Both the position numbers and the translations under genes were made by a program. Below the pieces are notes generated by a model that searched no databases, had not been told where the DNA came from, and worked only from the letters and a program-made list of their open reading frames with translations. A stretch of 64,000 bases of DNA, taken from assembly GCA_963785565.1 (NCBI GenBank), contig CAWAVV010000002.1, positions 1-64,000 on the forward strand. The letters run 5' to 3'. Position 1 is the stretch's first letter, and each line of letters opens with the position of its first letter. The DNA comes from AP-15 sp963785565. GTDB taxonomy: Bacteria > Pseudomonadota > Alphaproteobacteria > ATCC43930 > CGMCC-115725. Positions 34,269 through 42,905 of the stretch are shown piece by piece.

Positions 34269-35366
34269 CTAATCGAACGTCAGCACGGTTCTGGCGACTT
34301 CGCCGGCTTTCATCGCGCGGAAGGCTTCGTTGATGTCGGAAAGATGGCCGCGCTTGGTGACCATGGCGTCGAGGTCGAGCCGGCCCTGGCGGTAGAAATC
34401 GAGATAAAGCGGGATGTCGGTGCGGAAGCGGTTCGAGCCCATGCGCGAGGTCTGCACCTTGCATTCGGGGCGGATCGCCATCCATGGGAACTCGATCATC
34501 GCGTCGGGCGGCAACACCCCGACGATCGTCGTGGTGCCGCGGATCGCCAGGCTCTCGATCGCCTGCCGCACCAGCTTGGCGTTGCCGACCGCCTCGAAGG
34601 CGTGATCGACCCCCAACCCGCCGGTCAAGGCGCGCACCGCCTTAACGGGGTCGTCCTCGGCGCTGTTGACGAAATCGGTGGCCCCCGCTCGGATCGCCAT
34701 CTCGCGCTTTGTCTCGAACTGATCGACGGCGATGATCTGCCGGGCGCCCCCGATCCGTGCTCCCTGGACGATCGACAGCCCGACGCCGCCACAGCCAAAC
34801 ACCGCGACCGTCTGCCCCGCTTCGAGCCCCGAGCTGCGCAAGGCCGCGCCGACCCCGGTCAGTACCCCGCAGCCGACCAATGCCGCCTTGTCGAGCGGCA
34901 ATCCGGGATCGATCCTGACGATCGAGTTCTCGTGCAGCAGCATCTTTTCGGCATAGCTCGAAATGCCGATAAACTGGCGGAACGGCTCGCCATTTTGCGA
35001 CAGCCGCGGCGCCGCAGTCTCGGGCCGGGTGACGATGCCGCCGGTGCACAGATTGGGATGGCCGGAGAGGCATTGGGGGCAGCTGCCGCAAAAGCCCGAG
35101 AGGCAGGCGACGACATGGTCGCCCGGCTTGACCGTCGTCACTTCCGCGCCGACCGCCTCGACGACGCCCGCCCCCTCATGGCCGAGCACGATCGGCCGGT
35201 CGAGCGGAAAGCGGCCGATCCCATCGACGACATGCAGATCGCTGTGGCATACGCCGGTCGCGACGGTGCGCACCAGCACCTCGCGCCCCCACGGCTTGTC
35301 GACCTCGACCTGCTCGATCGTCAGCGGCGCCTGCACCTTGCGAAAAACAGCGGCGTTGATCTCCAT
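34269..35366 (-). CDS. Zinc-dependent alcohol dehydrogenase (class III-like)
   Basis: A 365-residue medium-chain dehydrogenase. Catalytic zinc region GVCHSDLHVVDG and GHEGAGVVEAVG, structural-zinc cysteines in CGSCPQCLSGHPNLC, and NAD-binding motif GCGGVGLSIVQGARIGG are intact, with the C-terminal KRGHLSDINEAF block. Oxidises an alcohol or an S-hydroxymethyl adduct with NAD+. Followed upstream by an amidohydrolase on the same strand (150 bp spacer). Confidence 0.9.
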   Translation of the reverse strand: MEINAAVFRKVQAPLTIEQVEVDKPWGREVLVRTVATGVCHSDLHVVDGIGRFPLDRPIVLGHEGAGVVEAVGAEVTTVKPGDHVVACLSGFCGSCPQCLSGHPNLCTGGIVTRPETAAPRLSQNGEPFRQFIGISSYAEKMLLHENSIVRIDPGLPLDKAALVGCGVLTGVGAALRSSGLEAGQTVAVFGCGGVGLSIVQGARIGGARQIIAVDQFETKREMAIRAGATDFVNSAEDDPVKAVRALTGGLGVDHAFEAVGNAKLVRQAIESLAIRGTTTIVGVLPPDAMIEFPWMAIRPECKVQTSRMGSNRFRTDIPLYLDFYRQGRLDLDAMVTKRGHLSDINEAFRAMKAGEVARTVLTFD

Positions 35367-35517
35367 CGGGCTACCCCCTGATCGCGTCGATCTCGCAGCG
35401 ACAGCTTGCGGCGAACCCGGCCGGGATCACCGCGACGAACGCCAGCCGAACCCGGCTTGCTGGACCGGGGGCGCCGCGGCGGTGCGCACCAGAACCGCGG
35501 CCGGGAGCGCGACAATA

Positions 35518-36558
35518 TTATTCGGCGGCGGCTCGCCCGCCCGGCGCGGCCTTGGCGACGCTGGCGAGCATCGCCGCGGCATTGCGCTGCAGGATCTGCT
35601 CGCGCGCTTCCTCGCCGATCTGCGCTTCGGCGAGCGCCTTCCTGGTCCAGTCGCAGCCGAACTCGGTGCCGTCGGTGCCGCACACGATGCGCTCGGCGCC
35701 ATAGAGCCTGACGGCCGCCTCGATCGCGCGCGGGCCGAACGAGTTGCAGTCCACATACACCCTCGCCTTCCCGATGCGCGCCGACGGCAGCTCCTCCTCC
35801 GGCGTGTCGAGCAGGCAGCGATGGTCCATCCGCTCGACCTCGTAGGGAAGGTTGCCGCCCAGATTGTGGACGCAGACCGTCGCGTCGGGGTAGTCGGCGA
35901 GGAGGTCGGTCAGACACAATGTCACCATCACCGAGGACAGGCTCGCCTGCATGTCGAGCGTGCCATTGCGCCGGCGCGCGTTGTCCGTGTCGGCCGCGAC
36001 CTTGGGGAAAGCGTCGCCCGGCCGCGGGCCGTGATGGATGAAGAGCGTTGCGTGGTGGCGGTTCGCGACCTCGAGCAGCGGACGCATCGCTTCGGCGTCC
36101 TTGCTGGTCAGGAAGCCGTTGCCAGGCAACTGCGCGCCGATCACGCCCGGCAGCCCGAGCGCCCGCTCGAGTTCGGCGGCGGCGGCGGACATGTCGGTCA
36201 AGGGCAGCGCGGCAAAGGCGGCGAAGCGGCCGGGATGCTTCCGGCAAATCGCCGAAAGCCCGTCATTGACCTTCCGGCACAGCGGCCCGGACACCTCCAG
36301 CGGCTGGGACTCGATCCAGCAGAACGAACCGAGGAGCGACAGCACGCTCGTCTCCACTCCCTGGCGGTCCATCCGGGCAAGATGGAAATCGACGTCGTCG
36401 AAGGCCTCGGCCAGCGGCGCCTCGCCCATCCGTCCGGACTGCAGCACCTCGACCCCGTCCGGATTGCGCAGGATGCGCGGTTCCCTGGTACGGGCGCGCA
36501 AGGCGTCGGCTGCTTCCGCGGGCCGCCAATGGGCATGCATGTCGATCATCGCTGTCAT
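35518..36558 (-). CDS. Amidohydrolase-2 family (ACMSD-like) metal-dependent hydrolase/decarboxylase
   Basis: A 346-residue TIM-barrel protein of the amidohydrolase 2 family. The metal site begins with MHAHW (HxH) at residues 7-11, followed by HHGPRPGD, CVHNLGGNLPYEVERMDHR and a distal CGTDGTEFG aspartate. The family includes aminocarboxymuconate-semialdehyde decarboxylase and related non-oxidative decarboxylases. ATG 36558 is chosen over an upstream start adding 19 residues, since family members begin at the HxH strand. A 41-bp piece of this gene recurs at 59218. Confidence 0.86.
   Translation of the reverse strand: MTAMIDMHAHWRPAEAADALRARTREPRILRNPDGVEVLQSGRMGEAPLAEAFDDVDFHLARMDRQGVETSVLSLLGSFCWIESQPLEVSGPLCRKVNDGLSAICRKHPGRFAAFAALPLTDMSAAAAELERALGLPGVIGAQLPGNGFLTSKDAEAMRPLLEVANRHHATLFIHHGPRPGDAFPKVAADTDNARRRNGTLDMQASLSSVMVTLCLTDLLADYPDATVCVHNLGGNLPYEVERMDHRCLLDTPEEELPSARIGKARVYVDCNSFGPRAIEAAVRLYGAERIVCGTDGTEFGCDWTRKALAEAQIGEEAREQILQRNAAAMLASVAKAAPGGRAAAE
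36060..36100. repeat. Segment duplicated at 59218-59258
   Basis: The 41 bp inside the amidohydrolase gene beginning GGTTCGCGACCTCGAGCAGC recurs with one mismatch at 59218-59258 in a non-coding stretch on the same strand of the window. No repeat-borne element explains it. Confidence 0.7.
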
Positions 36559-36831
36559 GGCTGTTTCCTTCAATGGGCCGGGCGCCAGTTTAACCCCATG
36601 GCGGCTCGCCCGCAAAGCACGACAACTGTCCAGATCGATCGATGGCGCCAGCGGCCCCGTAAATTGTGGTCAAAGAACCAAATGGTGAATTTCGCCAGGC
36701 TGCTCGGGCCAAAAGCGCTCCCCGCGCAGCACGTCCTCCCGGCAACCCGAGAGCGGAAACGCGGTCTTGGCCTGCACCTCGCCGTTCTCCAGCGGCGCCG
36801 CCTCAAGACTGCCGACCAGGTATCGGGTCCA
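36559..36831. other. Spacer without clear gene
   Basis: The 273 bp between the amidohydrolase start and the lipoprotein stop hold no convincing gene. A 50-codon open stretch on the minus strand (36680-36800) looks weakly protein-like but has no start or family. Confidence 0.4.
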
Positions 36832-37299
36832 TCACTTTGCGGTTCGTGGGTAGGCTTGCGCAAACGCCCGAACTACCGGTTCGTCAGGATTCTCCTGACA
36901 GTAAACGAAGGCTTGAGCCTCGATGCTTGGAATCACGGCTACATCGATAGTACTGGCCCGCAAGCGCGACGCCTGATAGCCGATATAGAACATCGCCGCC
37001 GCGGAGCGATCATCCGGCGCCAACCTCAGCAGGTCTCGGCAGCCCGCGCGCTGGATATTGACGACATGGCTGACCGGCGCCGGGTTGCCTGCCTGGGCGG
37101 GAGCGGCAGCCGCGGCTGGCGCCGAAGCCGTGGGCGGAGGCGGTGCGGATGTAGCCGAAGGCGGAGACGGAGACGGTGCGGATGGAGCCGGGGCCGAAGG
37201 CGGAGTCGGTGCGGATGGAGCGGTAGCGGGCGGCGGTTGGACTTGCGCACAAGCGACCAGAATGCTCGATAACAATAAAGCGGCTGCCTTCCCATTCAT
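36832..37299 (-). CDS. Lipoprotein with Pro/Ala-rich linker and HdeA-like domain
   Basis: A 155-residue predicted lipoprotein. Signal MNGKAAALLLSSILVAC ends in lipobox LVAC. A 60-residue low-complexity linker of Pro, Ala, Ser and Thr leads to a C-terminal domain (CRDLLRLAPDDRSAAAMFYI ... YCQENPDEPVVRAF) with two cysteines, resembling the HdeA/HdeB acid-stress chaperone fold. This suggests an envelope-tethered chaperone-like domain. ATG 37299 puts the lipobox at the normal distance. Confidence 0.68.
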   Translation of the reverse strand: MNGKAAALLLSSILVACAQVQPPPATAPSAPTPPSAPAPSAPSPSPPSATSAPPPPTASAPAAAAAPAQAGNPAPVSHVVNIQRAGCRDLLRLAPDDRSAAAMFYIGYQASRLRASTIDVAVIPSIEAQAFVYCQENPDEPVVRAFAQAYPRTAK

Positions 37300-37537
37300 C
37301 GCGTTGTCCACCCGCAAAAAGTTTCCTTTGGCGCCGGTCGCAGCTACGGTAAAACCGGTCTACGACAAGTGACATAGATCAATCGCCAAAGGGGGTCTAC
37401 CCGCAACGATGGATTCCGAGTTCTCGCGGGTCGCGCCGCTGATGTCCCCGCCATGGGTTTGCGGAGCAGACGCGTGCCACAGCCAGTCACGAGCCGGAAA
37501 GCCATGAAGGCCAATTGTACCGAGTGAGGCCGCAGCG

Positions 37538-38188
37538 ATGACCAAGTGTCTACTCTACCTGGCCCCAATCGCCATCATCGGGTTGATGGCAACACAAGCG
37601 CTCGCCGTGCCGGCTGTCTGGAGCGGTAGCCTGGTACGCAACGTCGCCGCCGCGACGGCGGACGCGAAGGACGCGCCGTTGGTGCTCGTGTTTCGGGGCG
37701 GCGGCGGTGGTCGTGGCGGTGGCGGCGGTCGTGGCGGTGGCGGCGGTCGTGGTGGCGGTGGCGGGGGTTTTCGCGGAGGTGGCGGCGGAGGCTATCGCGG
37801 TGGCGGCGGCGGCGCCAATCGCGGAAATTTCAACCGCGGCGCCGCCGGAGGAGGCTCCTGGGCCGGTGTTGGCGGAGGCAGCCGCGGAAACGTCAACCGG
37901 GGGAATTTCAACAGCGCCAATGTCAATCGCGGGAACTTCAACAGCGCCAACCTCAATCGGAACAATGTCAACGTCAACCGGAACGTCAACGTCAGCGGCG
38001 GCGGCTACTACGGTGGCAACTATTATCGGCCAGGTTGGGGCGGCGTCGCCGCGGGTGTCGCGGCGGGCGCCGTCGTCGGCGCTGCTGCTGCGAGCACGCC
38101 GTACTATTATCCGACGGCTCCGGCATACCCATACCCCTACACATACCCAAATTGCCCATACCCGAACTACCCAAACTGCGGGCTTTGA
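37538..38188 (+). CDS. Secreted Gly/Asn-rich protein, paralogue of the one at 50044
   Basis: A 216-residue exported protein. A signal peptide (LAPIAIIGLMATQALAVPA) and the segment DAKDAPLVLVFRGGGGG lead to runs of Gly and Arg-Gly, then repeats of the type RGNFNSANVN and NVNRNVNVSGGGYYGG, a small hydrophobic helix (GVAAGVAAGAVVGAAAA) and a Tyr/Pro tail. The order signal, KGAPLVLV-like segment, Gly/Arg, Asn repeats, YYGG, GGVAAGVA is the same as in the protein at 50044. Probably a surface or matrix protein; no known function. Confidence 0.72.
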   Translation: MTKCLLYLAPIAIIGLMATQALAVPAVWSGSLVRNVAAATADAKDAPLVLVFRGGGGGRGGGGGRGGGGGRGGGGGGFRGGGGGGYRGGGGGANRGNFNRGAAGGGSWAGVGGGSRGNVNRGNFNSANVNRGNFNSANLNRNNVNVNRNVNVSGGGYYGGNYYRPGWGGVAAGVAAGAVVGAAAASTPYYYPTAPAYPYPYTYPNCPYPNYPNCGL

Positions 38189-38504
38189 TGGCTAATGGGC
38201 GCGCGACGGGGCGTCCCTCTGCGCAGACCATCCCGGTGCGAACCGGGCCACTCGCATCTCGGGAAAACGCCTGTCCTCTTCTGGCCGCACTATCCAGCGC
38301 TGATACCGGAAGCGCTGGTTGTTCTTCGAGATGTTGCATTCGGAGCCCGGATGATCCGGCTGCGGCCCGCGTACCCCGCGCCCATCGACAGACCCTAATG
38401 ATCCGCGGCCGACAACGATTTTCGCGGAGGAAAAATTTGATGGCCGCCCCGGCGCTTTCGGGCGCAGTCCGATAGATCCTTCGAACCTGTGGAGGACGCC
38501 ACCC
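38189..38504. other. Spacer without clear gene
   Basis: The 316 bp between the Gly-rich gene and the amidohydrolase contain no gene I can support. A long minus-strand frame crosses it but has no recognisable content. CGGAGG lies near 38431, well upstream of the next start. Confidence 0.4.
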
Positions 38505-39329
38505 ATGCTGATCGTCGATGCGCAGATCCATCTCTGGGAAAAGGGCACGCCGTCCGCCCACCATCGTCAGGAACCCTATTCGGCAGCCGAGGCCATCGCC
38601 GGCATGGATGCAGCCGGGGTGGATCGGGCGCTGATCCACCCGGTGCTGTGGGACCCGGACTCGAACGAATTGGCGCTCGAAGCGGTGCGCCAATACCCCG
38701 GCCGCTTCGCCATCATGGGCTGGTTCTATCTCGACGACCCAAATGGCCGCGACCTCGTCGCGCACTGGAAGGAGCGACCGGGCATGCTCGGCCTGCGCTT
38801 CTATACCAACGAGCGGCACCCGCAAGCCTGGTTCACCGACGGCACGCTCGACTGGCTATGGCCAGCCGCCGAGCGCGCCGGGGTTCCGATCGCACTCGGC
38901 GCGGCGATGTTTCTGCCGGCCGTCGGCAAGATCGCCGAGCGCCACCGTGGCCTCAAACTGATCGTCGATCACATGGCCGTGCCCCGGGCGAGCACAGGCG
39001 AGTCCGCCTATCGGTTCCAACCGGAGTTGCTGGCGCTCGCCAAATACCCGAACGTCGCGGTCAAGGCGACCGGTCAGGCGGGCTACGCTGAGGACGCGTA
39101 CCCGTTCCGCAGCCTCCACCCGCACCTGCATCGCTGTTTCGATGCGTTCGGTCCCGAACGGATGTTCTGGGGCACCGACATCACCCGGATGCCGTGCTCT
39201 TGGAAGCAATGCGTGACCCTGTTCACCGAGGAACTGCCATGGCTAAAGGGCCGCGATCTCGAGCTGGTCATGGGCGAAGCCGCCTGCAATTGGTTGGGTT
39301 GGCCCCTCCCTGCTCAACCCAAAAGCTGA
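38505..39329 (+). CDS. Amidohydrolase family protein
   Basis: A 274-residue TIM-barrel hydrolase of the amidohydrolase 2 group (lactonase/decarboxylase type). The metal site starts at DAQIHLW (residues 5-11), with LIVDHMAVPR and the terminal WGTDITR aspartate as further ligands. GGAGGACGCCACCC precedes ATG 38505. It is followed 17 bp later by a TauD-type dioxygenase on the same strand, so the two are likely co-expressed in a degradative route. Confidence 0.86.
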   Translation: MLIVDAQIHLWEKGTPSAHHRQEPYSAAEAIAGMDAAGVDRALIHPVLWDPDSNELALEAVRQYPGRFAIMGWFYLDDPNGRDLVAHWKERPGMLGLRFYTNERHPQAWFTDGTLDWLWPAAERAGVPIALGAAMFLPAVGKIAERHRGLKLIVDHMAVPRASTGESAYRFQPELLALAKYPNVAVKATGQAGYAEDAYPFRSLHPHLHRCFDAFGPERMFWGTDITRMPCSWKQCVTLFTEELPWLKGRDLELVMGEAACNWLGWPLPAQPKS

Positions 39330-39346
39330 TCCCCGAGGACACTGCC

Positions 39347-40246
39347 ATGCTCGAAACGCGACAGCTCCACCCGACCCTGGCCCGGGAGGTCGTCGGCCTC
39401 AAATTATGGGACCGCCTGGATGAGGCGACTGTCGTGGAGCTGCGTACCCTGTATGCTCAATTCGGCGTCCTGGTGTTTCGTCGCCAGGCATTGAGCGAGG
39501 CGGAACTCGCCGCGTTCTGCGCTCTGTTTGGGCCGCTGGAGCGCACGGTGCGCAGCGATTGGGCCTCGCCTGCGACGCCTGAGGTGACGGTACTCTCCAA
39601 TTTGAGGGATGGGTTCGGCCGACCGATCGGCGGGCTGGGCGACGGTGAGCTGCAATGGCATTCCGACCAGTCCTATATGCTGAACCCGGCGACTGGTGCC
39701 GCGCTCTACGCGCTCGAACTGCCGAGCCAAGGCGGCGAGACCTTCTGGGTCGATCTGCGCGCCGCCTATGCGGGCTTGCCCCGCCGGCTGTGGGCGATGA
39801 TCAGCGGGAAGCGCGGTATTTTCGATTACACGAAGCGACTCGCAGGGTACGGCCGGGAGGCGGATCAACAAATTCCGGAAGACGCGAAACGCCTGACGCC
39901 GCCGGTGACGCATGCGCTGGTTCGCGCCCACCCCGAGACCGGCGACCCTTCGCTCTACCTTGATTCGACGACAACCGTCGGCATCGACGACATGGACACG
40001 GTCTCAGCTCTCGCCGTGCTGGATCAGGTCTACAAAAGCGCCACCCGCGACGAGTTCGTTTACGCCCACCAATGGCAGGTCGGCGACCTGGTCGTGTGGG
40101 ATAACGGTTTCACGATGCACCGGCGCACCCCGTTCGACCCGGGTGCGAGGCGCCTTATGAAACGAATGACGATGAACCTCGACCGCGATCGCCACGTCAT
40201 GCCCGACGGCAGGCTTGCCCAATCCGGGATCGGAATGCCGATCTAA
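39347..40246 (+). CDS. TauD/TfdA-family 2-oxoglutarate dioxygenase
   Basis: A 299-residue Fe(II)/2-oxoglutarate dioxygenase. The iron triad is His105 and Asp107 in WHSDQSY and the distal His in TMHRRTPFD; the 2-oxoglutarate Arg is expected in RRLMKRMTM. Such enzymes hydroxylate sulfonates, aryloxyacids or other acids, releasing sulfite or phenol. It follows the amidohydrolase by 17 bp. Its last 59 bp are duplicated at 50709 as a fragment. Confidence 0.88.
   Translation: MLETRQLHPTLAREVVGLKLWDRLDEATVVELRTLYAQFGVLVFRRQALSEAELAAFCALFGPLERTVRSDWASPATPEVTVLSNLRDGFGRPIGGLGDGELQWHSDQSYMLNPATGAALYALELPSQGGETFWVDLRAAYAGLPRRLWAMISGKRGIFDYTKRLAGYGREADQQIPEDAKRLTPPVTHALVRAHPETGDPSLYLDSTTTVGIDDMDTVSALAVLDQVYKSATRDEFVYAHQWQVGDLVVWDNGFTMHRRTPFDPGARRLMKRMTMNLDRDRHVMPDGRLAQSGIGMPI
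40188..40246. repeat. 3' end of dioxygenase gene, duplicated at 50709-50767
   Basis: These 59 bp (starting ATCGCCACGTCATGCCCGAC) recur at 50709-50767 with only a few changes, including the stop position in frame. They encode the final codons of the TauD-type protein. Confidence 0.8.
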
Positions 40247-40391
40247 CTGATCCGATATGCGCTGCCTCCCCTTACTTTTCCAACGGCTTACAAAAGGCTG
40301 AATTTTCTGGATTGACAAATTGGCGCCGATTAACCTGTTCTAGAAACGACCGGATGTTTCCGCGTTCGAACCGGACTTCATCGGGGGTGCG

Positions 40392-41396
40392 ATGCCTTCG
40401 AGCGCCACTCGCACATTTGACGATCCCGAGATGTATTTTGCGGGGATCCGAAACCTGCAGATTGACGGGGTGATTACGAAGCGCGGCGAATTCCGGGCGG
40501 AATCGACGCATATCGACCTGCACCGATTGTTTATGTACCGCTCCGACGAGAGCCTGCCTCGGATAATGAGAGTAGCGCCCAGTGGGATGCGGGCAGGGAT
40601 CGTTTTCGCGACTGACCTTGGCGAGCCGTCGATGCTGATCAACGGCGTCGAAATAGCGGACGGCCAAATTTCCAGAAACGGGCTGGATTGGGAATGGTAC
40701 CTTCGATCTTCGGCGCCTTGTCGATGGGGCTCCGTGTCCTTGATGCCCGAGGATCTTGCCGCCGCGAGCAAGGCGATTATCGGGCGCGAATTGGTGCCGG
40801 CGAGTTTCGCCCGCAGCCTGACGCCTCCGACCGCCGCTCTATGGCGATTACGGAAGCTGCACGAAGCGGCGGGCCATCTTGCGAAGACCGCTCCCGACAT
40901 TCTCGCTAAGCCCGAGGTCGCGCGAGCGATCGAGGGGGCCTTGGTCGAAGCAATGATCTTGTGCGTGGCCGAGGGCCAATCAGACCGTGTGCGCAATGTC
41001 CATCGGCATCGTGCGAGGGTCATGCGGCGACTAGAGGAGGTCCTGACGTCCACCCCCGATCGGCCGCTGTATATGCCCCAGCTCTGCGCGGCCGTTGGCG
41101 CTTCCTATACAACGCTGCGGGACTGTTGCCAGGAGTATCTCGGCATGAGCCCGAAGCGCTATCTATGGCTGCGGCGGATGCACCTGGTGCGTCGGGATCT
41201 GCGGCGCGCGGGCCTGGAGAAGACGACCGTGACCGAGATCGCCACCGAGTATGGCTTCTGGGAATTGGGCCGCTTTGCAGTCGCCTATCGGTCATTGTTC
41301 GGAGAAACGCCCTCGGCGGCACTGCGTCGACCCCCCGAAGATATAATACCGGTCCAAATCATCGAGCCGGTGTGGAAATTCGTTAAATCTGCATAG
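40392..41396 (+). CDS. AraC-family transcriptional regulator (copy 1)
   Basis: A 334-residue regulator with an N-terminal sensor region (TRTFDDPEMYFAGIRNLQID ...) and a C-terminal AraC double helix-turn-helix: LYMPQLCAAVGASYTTLRDC, then LGMSPKRYLWLRRMHLVRRD and TVTEIATEYGFWELGRFAVA. It belongs to a group of ~320-residue AraC proteins common in alphaproteobacteria, with unknown ligand. Its last 34 codons and the next 44 bp recur at 46226. A second family member is encoded at 46414. Confidence 0.88.
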   Translation: MPSSATRTFDDPEMYFAGIRNLQIDGVITKRGEFRAESTHIDLHRLFMYRSDESLPRIMRVAPSGMRAGIVFATDLGEPSMLINGVEIADGQISRNGLDWEWYLRSSAPCRWGSVSLMPEDLAAASKAIIGRELVPASFARSLTPPTAALWRLRKLHEAAGHLAKTAPDILAKPEVARAIEGALVEAMILCVAEGQSDRVRNVHRHRARVMRRLEEVLTSTPDRPLYMPQLCAAVGASYTTLRDCCQEYLGMSPKRYLWLRRMHLVRRDLRRAGLEKTTVTEIATEYGFWELGRFAVAYRSLFGETPSAALRRPPEDIIPVQIIEPVWKFVKSA

Positions 41397-41440
41397 GCAC
41401 CGGGCTCGGGCGATCTAACCTCATTCTCCGGCAGAATGTT
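41292..41440. repeat. 149-bp direct repeat, left copy
   Basis: Covers the last 34 codons plus stop of AraC copy 1 and 44 bp of trailing sequence. The right copy at 46226-46374 aligns with no gaps and 9 mismatches. The repeats bound a 4.8 kb block of five genes. No terminal inverted repeat, transposase or integrase gene is visible. Confidence 0.88.
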
Positions 41441-41620
41441 GTTGCCGTCCTTGCTGGTCGGCATGCGCGAAAAAAATGCGAGCAACGGTATCCTTCGATA
41501 ATCGCCGGGGTTTCGTGCTACCATACGTGAGGCTGATGGCGTGCGCAGAGATGACGGCACCTTCGCCACGAATGGTCCAAGCGGGGTCGACGCCGGTATG
41601 CTATTTGGAGCAAGACCGAG

Positions 41621-42235
41621 ATGAGAACGATTGCTGAATTCATGAAAACGACGCTGATCGGCGGGCTCCTCATCGTCCTGCCGGTCTATATCGCGGTGCT
41701 TTTGATCTTGAAGGCGCTACAAGGTCTTGTGGCCGCGGTGAAGCCGATTACGGCTGCAATCCCCGGTTCCGTGAAGTTTGAGGAGATCCTGGCGATTCTT
41801 ATACTCGCTGCCATTTGCTTTATCGCCGGTTTGATCGTCCGCACCAGGGCGGGTTTACGAGCGAAGAATGTCATTGAACGGAGGCTACTGCAAAGGCTCC
41901 CCGGCTACACGCTGCTGCGCGGCCTCACCGGGCGCGTCATGGGTGAGGCCGACGACCCGGCATTCGCGCCCTGTCTCGCCGAGATTGAGGAGGCATTGGT
42001 TCCCGCACTGATTGTTGAGGAATTGAAAAACGGTTCCTTTACGGTGCTGGTGCCTTCGGTGCCGACGCCAATGGCTGGAGCAGTATACATCCTGCCGCCA
42101 GAGCGAGTGCATCCAGTGGATGTGCCATTTACCGCAGCACTCCGTGTTTTTACGAAATGGGGTGCCGGGTCCGGTGAGTTCGTCCAAGCCCTGGAAGCGG
42201 GTAAGCCATCCCAGGCCGTGTCGTCGCCGGCCTGA
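41621..42235 (+). CDS. DUF502 family membrane protein
   Basis: A 204-residue protein with two hydrophobic segments in the first 80 residues (TLIGGLLIVLPVYIAVLLIL and ILAILILAAICFIAGLIV), followed by a soluble domain with FTVLVPSVPTPMAGAVYILP and VHPVDVPFTAALRVFTKWG. This matches DUF502 proteins of unknown function. Start ATG 41621. First gene of the block bounded by the 149-bp repeats. Confidence 0.82.
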   Translation: MRTIAEFMKTTLIGGLLIVLPVYIAVLLILKALQGLVAAVKPITAAIPGSVKFEEILAILILAAICFIAGLIVRTRAGLRAKNVIERRLLQRLPGYTLLRGLTGRVMGEADDPAFAPCLAEIEEALVPALIVEELKNGSFTVLVPSVPTPMAGAVYILPPERVHPVDVPFTAALRVFTKWGAGSGEFVQALEAGKPSQAVSSPA

Positions 42236-42314
42236 ACGCCGTCACTGCGGCAGCCAATGAAGCAACTTCGGTCATCACAATCCTAGCTAGCGCTAGAATG
42301 GAAAGGAGGACGTT

Positions 42315-42887
42315 ATGTCTGACACATCGAGACAAGGCGACTGGACGAAGCCGGCGGCCATGGCGATCCCCAAAGGAGGCTTCTTCACGGATGAAGTTGA
42401 GCAAGGCAGATACGGCCCGATCTTTCCCAAGACTCCGGCTTGCTACGGCTTCTCCATCATCGCGAAGATCGTCCCCGGACGAGAGCCGGTTTTCTATGAG
42501 TACGCCAAGAACATCGAGAAGTCCGTGGCTGGTCAGCCTGATATCCTCGCCGTGCTCAAGCTGCATTACCTCCGATGGAACCTTTTCGACATCAATGGGG
42601 AAACCTACTTCCAGTACATGGGCATTTTCGACACCGACTTCGACAAATATACCGAGGATGCAGTTAGCATCTTTGCAGAATCCGGTCTCAACACCGTTTT
42701 CGAAAATCTGGAGGGCTTTCCGAAAGATTGGAAAACGAACACCCAGGCATTCATCAAGTTCGTCCGTGACCATCATCGCCCGAGCTTCCTTGAATATGGC
42801 GAATATCCGTTCGTGAGTGCGGACGAGATCAACAAGGCCCTGCAGCTCAAGGCAGCCTTCTCGAACATGCTCGACCAGATGCAGTGA
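42315..42887 (+). CDS. Hypothetical protein preceding DyP peroxidase
   Basis: A 190-residue soluble protein. The core FYEYAKNIEKSVAGQPDILA, LKLHYLRWNLFD and GETYFQYMGIFDTDFDKYTE looks like a ferredoxin-like alpha/beta dimer of the kind often linked to DyP or catalase-like peroxidases; no catalytic residues are evident. Good ribosome site (GGAAAGGAGG). Ends 19 bp before the peroxidase start, so surely co-transcribed. Function not known. Confidence 0.72.
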   Translation: MSDTSRQGDWTKPAAMAIPKGGFFTDEVEQGRYGPIFPKTPACYGFSIIAKIVPGREPVFYEYAKNIEKSVAGQPDILAVLKLHYLRWNLFDINGETYFQYMGIFDTDFDKYTEDAVSIFAESGLNTVFENLEGFPKDWKTNTQAFIKFVRDHHRPSFLEYGEYPFVSADEINKALQLKAAFSNMLDQMQ

Positions 42888-42905
42888 TTCGCCATTGAGC
42901 GCGCC

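Noticed and set aside
37690..37830. GGT/GGC-rich repeat as a regulatory or structural DNA element
   Set aside because: It is the Gly-run coding region of a secreted protein.
38192..38548. Minus-strand open frame upstream of the amidohydrolase
   Set aside because: No start context or recognisable content, and it overlaps the amidohydrolase start.
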